Below, piece by piece: positions 53,223 through 61,890 of a stretch of DNA of 64,000 nt (its first letter is position 1; each line of letters begins with the position of its first letter). The notes under the pieces were generated by a model. That model ran no database searches, had not been told where the DNA came from, and saw nothing but the letters and a program-made list of their open reading frames with translations. Source of the stretch: Kitasatospora sp. NBC_01250 (lineage in GTDB: Bacteria; Actinomycetota; Actinomycetes; Streptomycetales; Streptomycetaceae); contig NZ_CP108476.1 in assembly GCF_036226465.1 (NCBI RefSeq), positions 7,998,001 to 8,062,000 on the forward strand, written 5' to 3'. The position numbers and the translations under genes were made by a program.

Positions 53223-53675
53223 ATGCGTACCAAGAACGTCCTCGCCGCCGCCCTCGCGGCCACCGCCGCCCTCGTGCTGGGTGCGGCGACCGCCGCCCCC
53301 GCGACCGCGGCCCCCGCTGTTCGCACCCAGGCGACGTCGCCCGACGTCGCCACCCCCGCCCCCGATGCCCTGGTGCTCACCCTGACGGGTGCCAATGGGC
53401 AGAACGTGGCCCAATGGGAGCGCACCGTGATGCTCAGCTGTCAGCCGACCACCGGTGGCGACCACCCCGACGCCGCCGCGGCCTGTGCCGGACTGGCCGG
53501 CGTCCAGGGCGACTTCGCCGCCCTCCCGGTCGCCCACATGGCGTGCCCGGACCTCTTCCTGCCGGTCACGGCCGCCGCCCAGGGCTTCTGGAACGGCCAA
53601 CCGCTCTCCTACCAGCAGACGTTCACCAACCAGTGCGACCTGATCCGAGCCACCGGCCAGATATTCAACTTCTGA
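53223..53675 (+). CDS. Subtilisin inhibitor-like (SSI family) protein with Asp at predicted P1
   Basis: This 150-residue protein starts at ATG 53223, behind AAGGGAG. Residues 1-30 form a Sec signal ending ATAA. The mature part has the SSI layout: ALVLTLTGANGQ, WERTVMLSCQP, HPDAAAACAGLAGVQGDFAAL, CPDLFLPVTAAAQGFWNGQPLSYQ, TFTNQCDL. Four cysteines give the two conserved disulfides. In SSI the reactive loop is CPMVYDPV with P1 Met; the equivalent here is CPDLFLPV, putting Asp at P1 instead of Met, Lys or Arg. Target specificity should therefore differ from subtilisin. Such inhibitors are secreted by most streptomycetes. Confidence 0.88.
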   Translation: MRTKNVLAAALAATAALVLGAATAAPATAAPAVRTQATSPDVATPAPDALVLTLTGANGQNVAQWERTVMLSCQPTTGGDHPDAAAACAGLAGVQGDFAALPVAHMACPDLFLPVTAAAQGFWNGQPLSYQQTFTNQCDLIRATGQIFNF

Positions 53676-53712
53676 CGGCCGAGACCAACTGCCGCACCAC
53701 ACACAGAGATCC

Positions 53713-53757
53713 GACGGCCCGTGGCCGACTCGCCGAACGAGTCGGACCCGGGCCGTC
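53713..53757 (+). terminator. Two-tier terminator hairpin
   Basis: An outer 9-bp stem (GACGGCCCG with CGGGCCGTC) encloses an inner 8-bp stem (CCGACTCG with CGAGTCGG), about 40 bases past the inhibitor stop. It lies between convergent genes. Confidence 0.75.
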
Positions 53758-53817
53758 CGTCGCTTCCGGCGACCCCGCGCCGGGCGGCCGCGGGCGGTGC
53801 GGGGCGGGTGGCGCTGC

Positions 53818-54495
53818 TCACGAAGCGTCACCGCCGTCCGCCCGCTCGCCCGCGGCCGCACCGGGCTCGTCCGAGCCCCGCACCTGCTCGCCCGCGCCCC
53901 GCACCCGCTCGTCCGTGGCCTCCGGCAGGGCGTACCGCATCAACCGCACCCCGCGACTGCCCGCCGGCCGGTCGGCGGGCTCGCGCATCACGTACGGCGC
54001 GAGCAGCTGCTCGATCCCGTCCCAGAGCTCGGCGAGCTCCTCGGTGCTGAGCACCACGCGGGTGTTGGCCAGGCCGGCGTGCTTGCGCCACTCGGGGTCG
54101 AGCCCGGGCTCGACCTCGGCGAGCCAGCGGTTCGGCAGGTCGCCGGAGCGCAGGAACATCTGCCGGGACAGCGCGCGGGCCGCCGCCGTCCCCTCGCCGT
54201 CTCCGCCCACCTCGAAGCGGAAGCCGCGCGCCACCGCCTGCCAGCGCCGCTGCCTGCGGTCGGGACCGGGCTCGGCGTCGCGGACCAGGCCGAAGCCCGC
54301 CAGGTGGCGCAGGTGCCAGCTGGTCACCGTCGGGGTCGCGCCCACCTCGGGGGCCAGCTGGGTCGCGGTCGCCGGGCCGTGGCGCTGCAGGCGCTCCAGG
54401 ATCGCCAGGCGCACGGGGTGTGCCAGCGCTCGCATGGTCTGCGGATCGGTGATCTCGAGGTCGCCCAGGTGGTTCGTGGGCCTGCCGTCTTCCAT
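53818..54495 (-). CDS. ArsR-type helix-turn-helix regulator
   Basis: This 225-residue protein starts at ATG 54495. The winged helix at about 14-90 has MRALAHPVRLAILERLQRHG, ATATQLAPEVGATPTVTSWHLRHLAGFGLV, then EPGPDRRQRRWQAVARGF, typical of the ArsR/HTH_20 group. Residues 100-225 form a helical domain and an acidic, Gly-rich tail. No metal-binding cysteines are present, so it is not a metal sensor of the classical kind. A perfect inverted repeat CTGAGAG-4-CTCTCAG sits four bases upstream of the start. Confidence 0.88.
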   Translation of the reverse strand: MEDGRPTNHLGDLEITDPQTMRALAHPVRLAILERLQRHGPATATQLAPEVGATPTVTSWHLRHLAGFGLVRDAEPGPDRRQRRWQAVARGFRFEVGGDGEGTAAARALSRQMFLRSGDLPNRWLAEVEPGLDPEWRKHAGLANTRVVLSTEELAELWDGIEQLLAPYVMREPADRPAGSRGVRLMRYALPEATDERVRGAGEQVRGSDEPGAAAGERADGGDAS

Positions 54496-54498
54496 AAT

Positions 54499-54516
54499 CT
54501 GAGAGCATCCTCTCAG
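54499..54516. promoter_or_regulatory. Operator-like inverted repeat CTGAGAG-4-CTCTCAG
   Basis: Perfect 7-base arms abut the ArsR-like start, and a further TGTGAGAG half-site follows at about 54521. Position and symmetry indicate autoregulation. Confidence 0.6.
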
Positions 54517-54709
54517 GAATTGTGAGAGTCAAGCTTCATAACTCTGTGCAATCAAAGAGGTCGCCATCGTGGCCCCGGCGCCGCCCGTAGGGGGCGCAGG
54601 GCGGTGCCGGTCCGCACAGGCGACAAGAACCCGATAAGAACTCGTCAAGAACGGGCTGAGAGCGCTCCAGAGTTCGCCACGGCCGTCAAGAAGGCGCTAA
54701 GCAGTTCAG

Positions 54710-57142
54710 GTGCAAATTGACGATGTCACTACCGCGGCGCCGCAGCGCCCTGTCGGCGTGGCGGCTGGACCCGAGGTCCTGCCTCCCGAGGTCGACCTGC
54801 CCGAGACCCTTGGCTACCGGGTGAAGAAGGTCCTGCTGGGGCCGCCCCTGGTGACCTCGGAGCTGCACAACGAGAAGCTCTCGAAGCCGATCGCGCTCGG
54901 TGTGCTGGCCCCGGACTGCATCAGCTCCAGCGCCTACGGCACCGAGCAGATGCTCACCGTGCTGGTGCCCACCTTCGGCGTGCTGGGCTTCGCGCTGGTG
55001 ATGCCGGTGACCGGCGTCATCCTCGCGCTGCTGCTCCTGCTCACGCTCTCCTACCGCGACGTCGTCATGACGTACACCCGGGCCGGCGGCTCCTACGTGG
55101 TGGCCCGGGAGAACTTCGGCCCGCGGGTGGCGCAGGTCGCCGCGGTGGCGCTGCTGATCGACTACATCGTCACGGTCGCCGTGCAGACGGCGGCCGGCAC
55201 CGACGCGGTGGCCTCGCTGCTCCAGCTGCTGTTCCACACGGACATCAACGGCGAGAAGCTCTACATCACCCTCGGCGTGGTCTGCCTGCTCTGCTACGGC
55301 AACCTGCGCGGCATCCGCGAGGCGGGCAAGGCGTTCTCGCTGCCCACCTACCTGTTCATCCTGGCCACCGGCCTGACCGTGGTCTTCGGCCTCTTCCGGC
55401 TGTTCACCGGCACCCTGCCGCACCTGAGCGACGCCGACCTGCACGCCCCCGGCGTGATCGACATCGGCCACTCCTCCGGCAGCCTGATGACCTTCGCCTC
55501 GATGTTCGTCCTGGCGCGCGCCTTCGCCAACGGCGGCTCCTCGCTGACCGGTCTGGAGGCCATCTCCAACGGCGTCAGCGCCTTCCGCGAGCCGCAGGGC
55601 AACAACGCCCGCCGCACCCTGGTGATCATGAGCGCCACGCTCGGCGCCCTGGTGCTCGGCGTCTCCGTGCTGGCCTGGAAGACCCACGCCGTGCCGTTCA
55701 GCTCGGGGAGCCCGACCGTGCTCGCCCAGGAGGCGCACCTGGTGTTCGGGCAGAGCGGCTTCGGCTCGGTGATGTTCGCCTTCGTCCAGGTGGCCACCGC
55801 GCTGATCCTCTACACCGGCGGCAACACCTCGTTCAACGGCTTCCCGTTCCTGGCCAGCTTCGTCGCCGAGGACTCCTTCCTGCCCCGGCAGCTGACCATC
55901 CGCGGCCACCGCCTCGCCTTCTCCAACGGCATCATCGTGCTCACCGGTGTGTCGCTGATCCTGCTGCTGGTCACCGACGGCGACCTCAGCCGGCTGGTCT
56001 CGCTCTACGCGATCGGCGTCTTCACCGGCTTCGTGATGGCCGCGAGCGGCCTGGTGAAGTACCACTGGACCCGCCAGGAGAAGGGCCGCACGGCGAAGGT
56101 CGCGGTCAACGCCGCCGCGGCGGTGGCCTCCGCCGCGGTCGTGGTGATCTTCGCGGTCACCAAGTTCACCGAGGGCGCCTGGACGGTCGTGGTGATCTTC
56201 CCGATCGGCGTGTGGGCGCTGATCCGCACCAACTCCCGCTACCGCGCCGAGAGCTCCGCGCTGGCCGCCGCACCGGCCTCCGCCAGCCTGCCCAACCGCG
56301 ACCGCAGCGCGGTCTTCGTGCTCGTCGACCGGCTCGACCTGGCCGCGATCCGGGCGCTGCACCACGGCCGCAGCCTGCGGCCCACCGAGCTGCGTGCGGT
56401 GCACTTCATGGTCGACGACCGGCACGCCGAGCGGCTGCGCACCGAGTGGGAGCAGAGCCGGGCCGCGGACGTCCCGCTGGAGATCGTCGACTGCCCGGAC
56501 CGCCGGCTGCGCCGCTCCACCGCCGAACTGGCGGCCCGGGCCACCGCCGACGGCCGCACCCGGGTCACCCTGGTGATCCCGCGCCGCGCCTACGGCACCT
56601 TCATAGGCCGGCTGCTGCACGCCCGGGTCGGCGACCGGATCGCCGGCGCGGCCAGCCGCCTGCCCAACGTGGCCGCCACCATCGTGCCGTTCGACGTCAG
56701 CCAGGCCATCGACGACATGGGCACCGTGACCCGGGAGGGCTCCGCGGTGCCGGCCCAGGGCTCCGCCGCACCGCGCACCGGCAAGGGCGTCCAGGCGCCC
56801 GCCGAGTGCTCCTCGCCCGACCCGGCCACCGTGCCCGCGCCGCGCACCGACGGCCTCACCCACATGCGCGACCTGGTCTGGCGCGAGCGGGCCGGCGTCG
56901 AGGGCCAGGTGCGCTCGGTCAACCTCACCCCGGTCTCGGGCGTGCCGCGCCTGGAGTGCCGGCTCTACGACGAGACCGGCGGCATCACCCTGATCTTCTA
57001 CGGCCGCCGCGACGTGCCGGGCATCAGCCCCGGTGTGCGGCTGCGCGCCGAAGGCATGGTGGGCAACACGGACGGCCGGCTGACCATCGCCAACCCCACC
57101 TACACCCTGCTCCCCAAGGCCGAAGTCCCGGCCGAGAGCTGA
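54710..57142 (+). CDS. APC-family permease fused to a C-terminal OB-fold
   Basis: The frame gives 810 residues from GTG 54710; AGG directly precedes it, so a slightly later start (for example near 54758) is possible. Residues about 55-500 form a 12-helix amino-acid/polyamine/organocation permease (CISSSAYGTEQMLT, TYTRAGGSYVVARENFGPRVA, ANGGSSLTGLEAISNGVSAF, YTGGNTSFNGFPFLASFVA). Residues 510-660 form a cytoplasmic alpha/beta domain. After a Pro/Ala linker, residues about 720-805 (VEGQVRSVNLTPVSGVPRLE, CRLYDETGGITLIFYGRRDV, GVRLRAEGMVGNTDGRLTIA) look like the OB-fold nucleic-acid-binding domain usually found as a separate small actinobacterial protein. A strong terminator follows. Confidence 0.85.
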   Translation: MQIDDVTTAAPQRPVGVAAGPEVLPPEVDLPETLGYRVKKVLLGPPLVTSELHNEKLSKPIALGVLAPDCISSSAYGTEQMLTVLVPTFGVLGFALVMPVTGVILALLLLLTLSYRDVVMTYTRAGGSYVVARENFGPRVAQVAAVALLIDYIVTVAVQTAAGTDAVASLLQLLFHTDINGEKLYITLGVVCLLCYGNLRGIREAGKAFSLPTYLFILATGLTVVFGLFRLFTGTLPHLSDADLHAPGVIDIGHSSGSLMTFASMFVLARAFANGGSSLTGLEAISNGVSAFREPQGNNARRTLVIMSATLGALVLGVSVLAWKTHAVPFSSGSPTVLAQEAHLVFGQSGFGSVMFAFVQVATALILYTGGNTSFNGFPFLASFVAEDSFLPRQLTIRGHRLAFSNGIIVLTGVSLILLLVTDGDLSRLVSLYAIGVFTGFVMAASGLVKYHWTRQEKGRTAKVAVNAAAAVASAAVVVIFAVTKFTEGAWTVVVIFPIGVWALIRTNSRYRAESSALAAAPASASLPNRDRSAVFVLVDRLDLAAIRALHHGRSLRPTELRAVHFMVDDRHAERLRTEWEQSRAADVPLEIVDCPDRRLRRSTAELAARATADGRTRVTLVIPRRAYGTFIGRLLHARVGDRIAGAASRLPNVAATIVPFDVSQAIDDMGTVTREGSAVPAQGSAAPRTGKGVQAPAECSSPDPATVPAPRTDGLTHMRDLVWRERAGVEGQVRSVNLTPVSGVPRLECRLYDETGGITLIFYGRRDVPGISPGVRLRAEGMVGNTDGRLTIANPTYTLLPKAEVPAES

Positions 57143-57150
57143 GCAGCGTG

Positions 57151-57195
57151 ACGACTGCGGCGGTACCGAGGTCTCCCCGGTGCCGCCGCAGTCGT
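57151..57195. terminator. Strong terminator hairpin after the permease
   Basis: ACGACTGCGGCGG (57151-57163) pairs perfectly with CCGCCGCAGTCGT (57183-57195) around a 19-base loop, starting 8 bases after the permease stop. Confidence 0.8.
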
Positions 57196-57408
57196 GTGCG
57201 CGGGGCCTTCCCTCCACTCCCGGGGGGTGGTTAACCCCACCCTGCGAGCGCGGTAACCCCCCTGCGGCTTCGGGTGGTGGCCGCATGGCCGCGGTGGGTG
57301 GCGGATCCGTACGTTTCATGGTGTCAGCGCAGGTCACTGCGGGGGCGGGGGCTCACCGGCGATCCAGCGCAGGGCCGTGGGTCCCGTCGACGACCCAGGG
57401 GAGACGCC

Positions 57409-58539
57409 ATGCCACCGATCAGCACCACCCTCAGCGGCGCCACGGCCACGGCCACGGCCACGGCGACCGCGCCGCCGCGCGCCGGCAGCGAGTTCGCGCC
57501 GCTGCTGCGGGCGGTCCGGGGCGCGGGGCTGCTGGAGCGCCGGACCGGCTGGTACGCGCGCTGCATCGCCGTCAACGCGCTCACGCTGGCCGCCACCCTC
57601 ACCGGCCTGCTGCTGGTCGGGAACAGCTGGTGGGGGCTGCTGCTGGCGCTGCCGCTCTCGCTCGTCTGGGCCCGCACCGCCTTCCTCGGGCACGACGCGG
57701 GCCATGCCCAGATCACCAGTGGCCGGCGGTCGGGGCGGGTGCTCGGCCTGGTGCACGCCAACCTGCTGCTCGGCATGAGCTACGGATGGTGGAACGACAA
57801 GCACAACCGCCACCACGCCAATCCCAACCACCTCGACAAGGATCCGGACGTCGGCGTCGGCGCCATGGTCTGGACCCAGCGCCAGGCCGAGCAGCGGGTG
57901 GGCCTGGCCCGCTGGCTGACCCGCAACCAGGCCTGGCTCTTCCTGCCCATGCTGACGCTGGAGGGGATCGCGCTCAAGGTCTCGGGCCTGCAGGACCTCA
58001 AGCGCCAGGCACCGCGTGAGCGCGCCGCCGAGGGCCTGCTCCTGCTGCTCCACCTGGCCGGCTACGCGGGCCTGCTGCTGACCGTCTTCTCCCCGGGCCG
58101 GGCGCTGGCCTTCGCGCTGCTCCATCACGCCCTGTTCGGCCTGCACCTCGGCCTGGCCTTCGCCCCCAACCACAAGGGGATGGAGATGCCCGACGGGCAG
58201 GACGAGGGCTGGGGCCATCTGCGCCGCCAGGTGCTCACCTCGCGCAACGTGCGCGGCGGCCTGCTCACCGACTGGATCCTCGGCGGGCTGAACTACCAGA
58301 TCGAGCACCACCTGTTCCCCAACATGCCGCGCCCCCACCTGCGACGGGCCCAGCCGCTGGTGCGCGCGCACTGCGCGGCGGTGGGCATCGCCTACACCGA
58401 GACCTCGCTCGTCGACTCCTACCGCCAGGCGTTCCGCCACATGCACGGGGTCGGCGCCCCGCTGCGTGGCGGGCCTGACCTGCGTGGCACTGACCTGCGC
58501 GGATCGCGGCCGCCGGCGGCTGGCAGACTGGCGGCATGA
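57409..58539 (+). CDS. Membrane fatty-acid desaturase
   Basis: This 376-residue protein starts at ATG 57409, behind GGGGAG. The three histidine boxes that hold the di-iron centre are present: HDAGH (about 95), HNRHHANPN (about 130) and QIEHHLFP (about 298). Four membrane helices in two pairs lie around residues 50-85 and 205-245. The layout matches the acyl-lipid (front-end or delta-6-like) desaturase family with QxxHH in the last box. It introduces a double bond into membrane fatty acids using oxygen and electrons from ferredoxin or an equivalent. Its stop overlaps the next start (ATGA). Confidence 0.93.
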   Translation: MPPISTTLSGATATATATATAPPRAGSEFAPLLRAVRGAGLLERRTGWYARCIAVNALTLAATLTGLLLVGNSWWGLLLALPLSLVWARTAFLGHDAGHAQITSGRRSGRVLGLVHANLLLGMSYGWWNDKHNRHHANPNHLDKDPDVGVGAMVWTQRQAEQRVGLARWLTRNQAWLFLPMLTLEGIALKVSGLQDLKRQAPRERAAEGLLLLLHLAGYAGLLLTVFSPGRALAFALLHHALFGLHLGLAFAPNHKGMEMPDGQDEGWGHLRRQVLTSRNVRGGLLTDWILGGLNYQIEHHLFPNMPRPHLRRAQPLVRAHCAAVGIAYTETSLVDSYRQAFRHMHGVGAPLRGGPDLRGTDLRGSRPPAAGRLAA

Positions 58540-59081
58540 ACGATGAGCACCGCGCCGGCAGCCCCGAGAGCCGCGTCAGCCAGGAGAGCCGCATCGACGA
58601 CATCCGCTTCGGGATCGTCGAACTGACCGTGGACCCCGAGGCGGGCCACATCACGGTGACCGGCCCGAAGCTCCCGCCGGTCGCCCTGCGGCGCAGCCCC
58701 GGGACCGACTCCGACCGCCGCTCCCCGATCGGCACCCGGGCCCCCGCGCTGCTGGAGCTCGAGATCGACGGCACGGTGGTGGCGGTCGACCCCGGCCTCG
58801 GCTTCGTCAGCCGGCGCTCGCGCCGCGTCGACGTCCGCCACGACGGCCGGCACTACCGGCTCACCCCGACCGCGGACGACCGCAGCACGCTGCTCCGCGA
58901 CGACCACCGGATCGGCGAGTTCGTCCTGTCGCCCGACGCGGTGGCCGGTGCGGACTGGGACGTCGAGTCGCAGATCGCCCCGCTGGAGGCGGCCCTCGGC
59001 TACCTGCTGGCCGCGGCCTTCGGCGTCGGGGCGCCGGGGTTCGTGAAGTCCGCGATCGGGGCGGGCACCGTCGCGTTCTGA
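58536..59081 (+). CDS. Hypothetical protein coupled to the desaturase
   Basis: This 181-residue protein starts at ATG 58536, overlapping the desaturase stop (ATGA). I recognise no family. It is beta-rich (IVELTVDPEAGHITVTGPKLP, LLELEIDGTVVAVDPGLGFV, VDVRHDGRHYRLTPTADD) with a small hydrophobic C-terminus (LGYLLAAAFGVGAPGFVKSAIG). It has no signal peptide. Translational coupling suggests a role in the same process as the desaturase, but none can be assigned. Confidence 0.75.
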   Translation: MNDEHRAGSPESRVSQESRIDDIRFGIVELTVDPEAGHITVTGPKLPPVALRRSPGTDSDRRSPIGTRAPALLELEIDGTVVAVDPGLGFVSRRSRRVDVRHDGRHYRLTPTADDRSTLLRDDHRIGEFVLSPDAVAGADWDVESQIAPLEAALGYLLAAAFGVGAPGFVKSAIGAGTVAF

Positions 59082-59114
59082 CCGGTGGCGCACCGCCGGG
59101 GGATCGCCAGGGGA

Positions 59115-60008
59115 TCAGCTGGCCAGATGCGCGAGCTTGTCCGGGTTGACGATGCCGTAGACGTGGCTGATCAGCCCGTCGGCGGCGACATCGAAGACGT
59201 AGAGCACCCTGCGGTGTCCGAGCTCGATCAGCAGCGCGGGCGCGTGGTTGAACCGGACGGCGCGGAAGTCGGCCCCCTGGTAGCGGCGGGCGAAGACCGC
59301 GGCGAACACCCGGGCGGACTTCACGGCGCCCAGCACCGGCCGCAACCCGGCGCTCACCTTGCCGCCGCCGTCGGTGGTCAGCACCACGTCCTCGCGCAGC
59401 ACCGCCTTCAGCCGCTCCAGGTCACCGCTCTGCGCGGCGGACAGGAAGGACAGCACCAACTCCCGCCCCCGGGCCGGGTCCGGGGGCGGTGCCGGGCGCG
59501 GGGCGGCGGCCACGTGCAGCAGGGCGCGGCGGTGCAGCTGGCGGCAGGAGGCGGCCGGGCGCTCCAGGATCGCGGCGATCTCGTCGTAGGGCAGCGCGAA
59601 GGCCTCGCGCAGCACGAAGACGGCGCGCTCGGCCGGGCTGAGCTTCTCCAGCAGCACCAGCACCGCCATCGAGGCCGAGTCGCGCAGCGCCGCCGTCTCC
59701 GCCGGGTCCTGCGGGCCGAAGGTGGGCAGCGGCTCGGGCAGCCAGGCGCCGACGTAGCTCTCGCGGCGCACGGCGGCCGAGCGCAACCGGTCCAGGGCGA
59801 GACGGGTGACCGTGGTGGTCAGGAAGGCCGCCGGGTTGTCGACGTCCGCGCGGTCGGTCGCGGTCCAGCGCAGATAGGCGTCCTGCACGGTGTCCTCGGC
59901 GTCGTGCACCGAGCCCAGCAGTCGGTAGGCGAGGGACAGCAGCATCGGCCGGTGCGCGAGGAAGCTCTCCTCACGCACCGGCGGGGCCGCGGGTGCGGCG
60001 GTGCTCAC
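59115..60008 (-). CDS. ECF41-type RNA polymerase sigma factor with SnoaL-like C-terminal domain
   Basis: This 297-residue protein starts at GTG 60008, sharing GTGA with the CMD stop. Sigma region 2 (LSLAYRLLGSVHDAEDTVQDAYLRW, about 25-50) and region 4 (LSPAERAVFVLREAFALPYDEIAAIL, about 120-150) are followed by about 115 residues of a SnoaL-like domain (LSFLSAAQSGDLERLKAVLREDVVLTTDGGG, RVLYVFDVAADGLISHVYGIVNPDKLAHL). ECF41 sigmas lack a separate anti-sigma factor and are controlled by this extension, with the DGGGK region being important. The partner gene is a CMD protein, as is usual for this group. Confidence 0.92.
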   Translation of the reverse strand: MSTAAPAAPPVREESFLAHRPMLLSLAYRLLGSVHDAEDTVQDAYLRWTATDRADVDNPAAFLTTTVTRLALDRLRSAAVRRESYVGAWLPEPLPTFGPQDPAETAALRDSASMAVLVLLEKLSPAERAVFVLREAFALPYDEIAAILERPAASCRQLHRRALLHVAAAPRPAPPPDPARGRELVLSFLSAAQSGDLERLKAVLREDVVLTTDGGGKVSAGLRPVLGAVKSARVFAAVFARRYQGADFRAVRFNHAPALLIELGHRRVLYVFDVAADGLISHVYGIVNPDKLAHLAS

Positions 60009-60451
60009 CCGCGCGGGGCCACGACCGCGCGGGTGGAGACGGCGATCCGGTTCCACGCGTTGATCGTAACGATCGCCATCAGCAGGTGGATCAGCTCCTT
60101 CTCCTCGTACTGCTCGGCGGCCCGCGCCCACACCTCGTCCGGGACGCCGTGCTCGCCGAGCCGGGTGGCGGCGTCGGTGAGCGCGAGCGCGGCCTGCTCG
60201 CGCTCGGTGAACAGGTGCGGGGCCTCCTGCCAGGCCGCGACGACCACCAGGCGCTGGGTGCTCTCGCCCAGCTTGAGGGCGTCGTGGACGTGCATGTCGA
60301 GGCAGAACGCGCAGTTGTTGAGGTAGCTGGCGCGCATCTTCACGAGCTCGAAGAGCAGGGGGTCGAGCCGGGTGGCGGAGAACCTGTCGAGTTCGACCAT
60401 GGCCTGGTAGGCGGCCGGTTCGAGCTGGGCCCAGGCGAGTCGCCGAGTCAT
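60005..60451 (-). CDS. Carboxymuconolactone decarboxylase/AhpD-like protein (ECF41 partner)
   Basis: This 148-residue protein starts at ATG 60451. The AhpD-type redox motif is NNCAFCLDMHVHDAL (CxxC with following His, about 45-60). The rest (FELVKMRASYLNNC, ERAALALTDAATRLG-type EREQAALALTDAATRLGEHG, LIHLLMAIVTINAWNRIAVST) matches the CMD group associated with ECF41. It probably acts as a peroxidase or thiol-disulfide enzyme. It is the first gene of the operon with the sigma factor. Confidence 0.93.
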   Translation of the reverse strand: MTRRLAWAQLEPAAYQAMVELDRFSATRLDPLLFELVKMRASYLNNCAFCLDMHVHDALKLGESTQRLVVVAAWQEAPHLFTEREQAALALTDAATRLGEHGVPDEVWARAAEQYEEKELIHLLMAIVTINAWNRIAVSTRAVVAPRG

Positions 60452-60486
60452 CGTGGTGATCCCTTCGTCGTGTCCGATGCCAACTC

Positions 60487-60513
60487 GACGAGGTGGCGCC
60501 GCCGGATGTGACG
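60487..60513 (-). promoter_or_regulatory. ECF41-type promoter of the CMD-sigma operon
   Basis: On the minus strand CGTCACA (60513-60507) is followed after 16 bases by CGTC (60490-60487), 36 bases before the CMD start. ECF41 promoters have the consensus TGTCACA with CGTC about 16 bases later, so this looks like an autoregulated promoter with one mismatch. Confidence 0.6.
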
Positions 60514-60570
60514 GGCGGGGGAGTGATGCCGGTCACAGGGCGCCGGTCGGCCCGACAGCGCGGGCCCGTC

Positions 60571-61890
60571 CTAGGGCAGGCGCAGCGTGAAGGCCTCGGG
60601 CGTCTGGTTGGTGTCGCCCGGCAGCAGCGTGCTGCCGTCCGCACCGAAGAGCAGGGTGCTCCCGCAGGCGTCGGTGGCCGCGGGCAGGCCCTCGGGCAGG
60701 CCCGACGAGTCGGAGACCTGCAGCAGGCGCTCGGTGGCGTGGGTGCGCAGGTCGTAGCGGTAGTAGCCGTAGCTTCCCGGCGCGGCGCCGGGCAGCAGGT
60801 TGTCCGCGGTGGAGGTGAAGAGGACGCGGCGGTCGTCCGCGCTCATCCCGAGCATGGCGGAGTTCCGGTCGCCCTGGGCGCCGCCCGGGGCCGTGCTGAC
60901 CACGGTGGTGGTGCCGTGGTCCAGGTCGCGCACCATCACCTGGCTCGGCGCGAGGTAGTCGTTGTCGAGCGAGGTGAACACCGCGTAGCGGCCGTCGGCG
61001 CTGATCGCTCCCTGGCCGACGGCGGCGGTGCTGCCGTCGGGCTCCACGCTGGCCACGCTGGTGCGTCCGGTGCGCAGGTCGTGCACGTAGAGCGGGTAGA
61101 ACCGGGCGCGGTGCGGCACCAGGGCCCCGCCGGCGGGGTCGGCCAGGGTCGGGTCCAGCGAGATGAACGACACCCGGGAGCCGTCCGCGCTGATCGACGG
61201 TTCGACCGAGCCGTTGCCCGCCTGGCTTCCGTCGCTGTGCACGGAGACCCGCACGGTGCCGCCGGTCCGGCGGTCGAAGACGAAGACGTCGACGGCGTTG
61301 TCGGTGTCGCCGGGCACCAGGTCGGTGCGGGTCGAGCGGTAGGCGATGTAGCGCCCGTCCGCGCTGATGGTCGGCTGGTCGCTGTCGCCGGCCTGCGGAA
61401 GCCGGCCGTCGCCCGTACTGACCAGCGTGGTGCGGTGGGTGCGCAGGTCGCGCAGGTAGACGTTGGCGACGCCCTTGGTGGCCCCCGGGGCCAGGTTGTC
61501 GGCCGTCGAGCTGAAGACGGCGTAGCGCCCGTCGGCGCTGATCCCCCCGCCGCTCCCGTAGGAGTCGGGCAGGCCGCCCGAGCTGCTCAGGTCGACCTCC
61601 TCGACCCGCCCGCTGCGCAGGTCGCAGACGAAGACGCCCTGGTTGCCGTTGCCGCCCAGGGGCGTGAGGTTGCCGGCGAGCGAGTCGACCAGCGCGTAGC
61701 GGCCGTCCGCGCTCAGTGCGTCCGGGTCGACGCGCTGGTCGGGCTGGGCGCCCCCGGGTGCCAGGCAGACCTGGGTGGGGGCGGGCGGCGCGGCGGCGGC
61801 GGCGGGCGCGGCGCCGCCGGCCACGAGGACGGCCGCGGCGCCGCAGGCGCCCGCGGCGGTCAGGATTCCGGCACGACGCAGTCCGAGCAT
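60571..61890 (-). CDS. Secreted TolB/WD40-like beta-propeller protein
   Basis: This 439-residue protein starts at ATG 61890, behind GGGAGGGG. Residues 1-35 form a Sec signal ending AAAA. At least six repeats of the type I-S-A-D-G-R-Y-A-V/I-F-x-S ... D-L-R-T-G/H-R-T are visible (GISADGRYAVFSSTADNL, TISADGRYIAYRSTRTDL, SISADGSRVSFISLDPTL, AISADGRYAVFTSLDNDY, MSADDRRVLFTSTADNL), the WD40-like PD40/TolB repeat. It is an extracellular propeller, probably binding rather than catalytic. Cysteines are few. Confidence 0.82.
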   Translation of the reverse strand: MLGLRRAGILTAAGACGAAAVLVAGGAAPAAAAAPPAPTQVCLAPGGAQPDQRVDPDALSADGRYALVDSLAGNLTPLGGNGNQGVFVCDLRSGRVEEVDLSSSGGLPDSYGSGGGISADGRYAVFSSTADNLAPGATKGVANVYLRDLRTHRTTLVSTGDGRLPQAGDSDQPTISADGRYIAYRSTRTDLVPGDTDNAVDVFVFDRRTGGTVRVSVHSDGSQAGNGSVEPSISADGSRVSFISLDPTLADPAGGALVPHRARFYPLYVHDLRTGRTSVASVEPDGSTAAVGQGAISADGRYAVFTSLDNDYLAPSQVMVRDLDHGTTTVVSTAPGGAQGDRNSAMLGMSADDRRVLFTSTADNLLPGAAPGSYGYYRYDLRTHATERLLQVSDSSGLPEGLPAATDACGSTLLFGADGSTLLPGDTNQTPEAFTLRLP

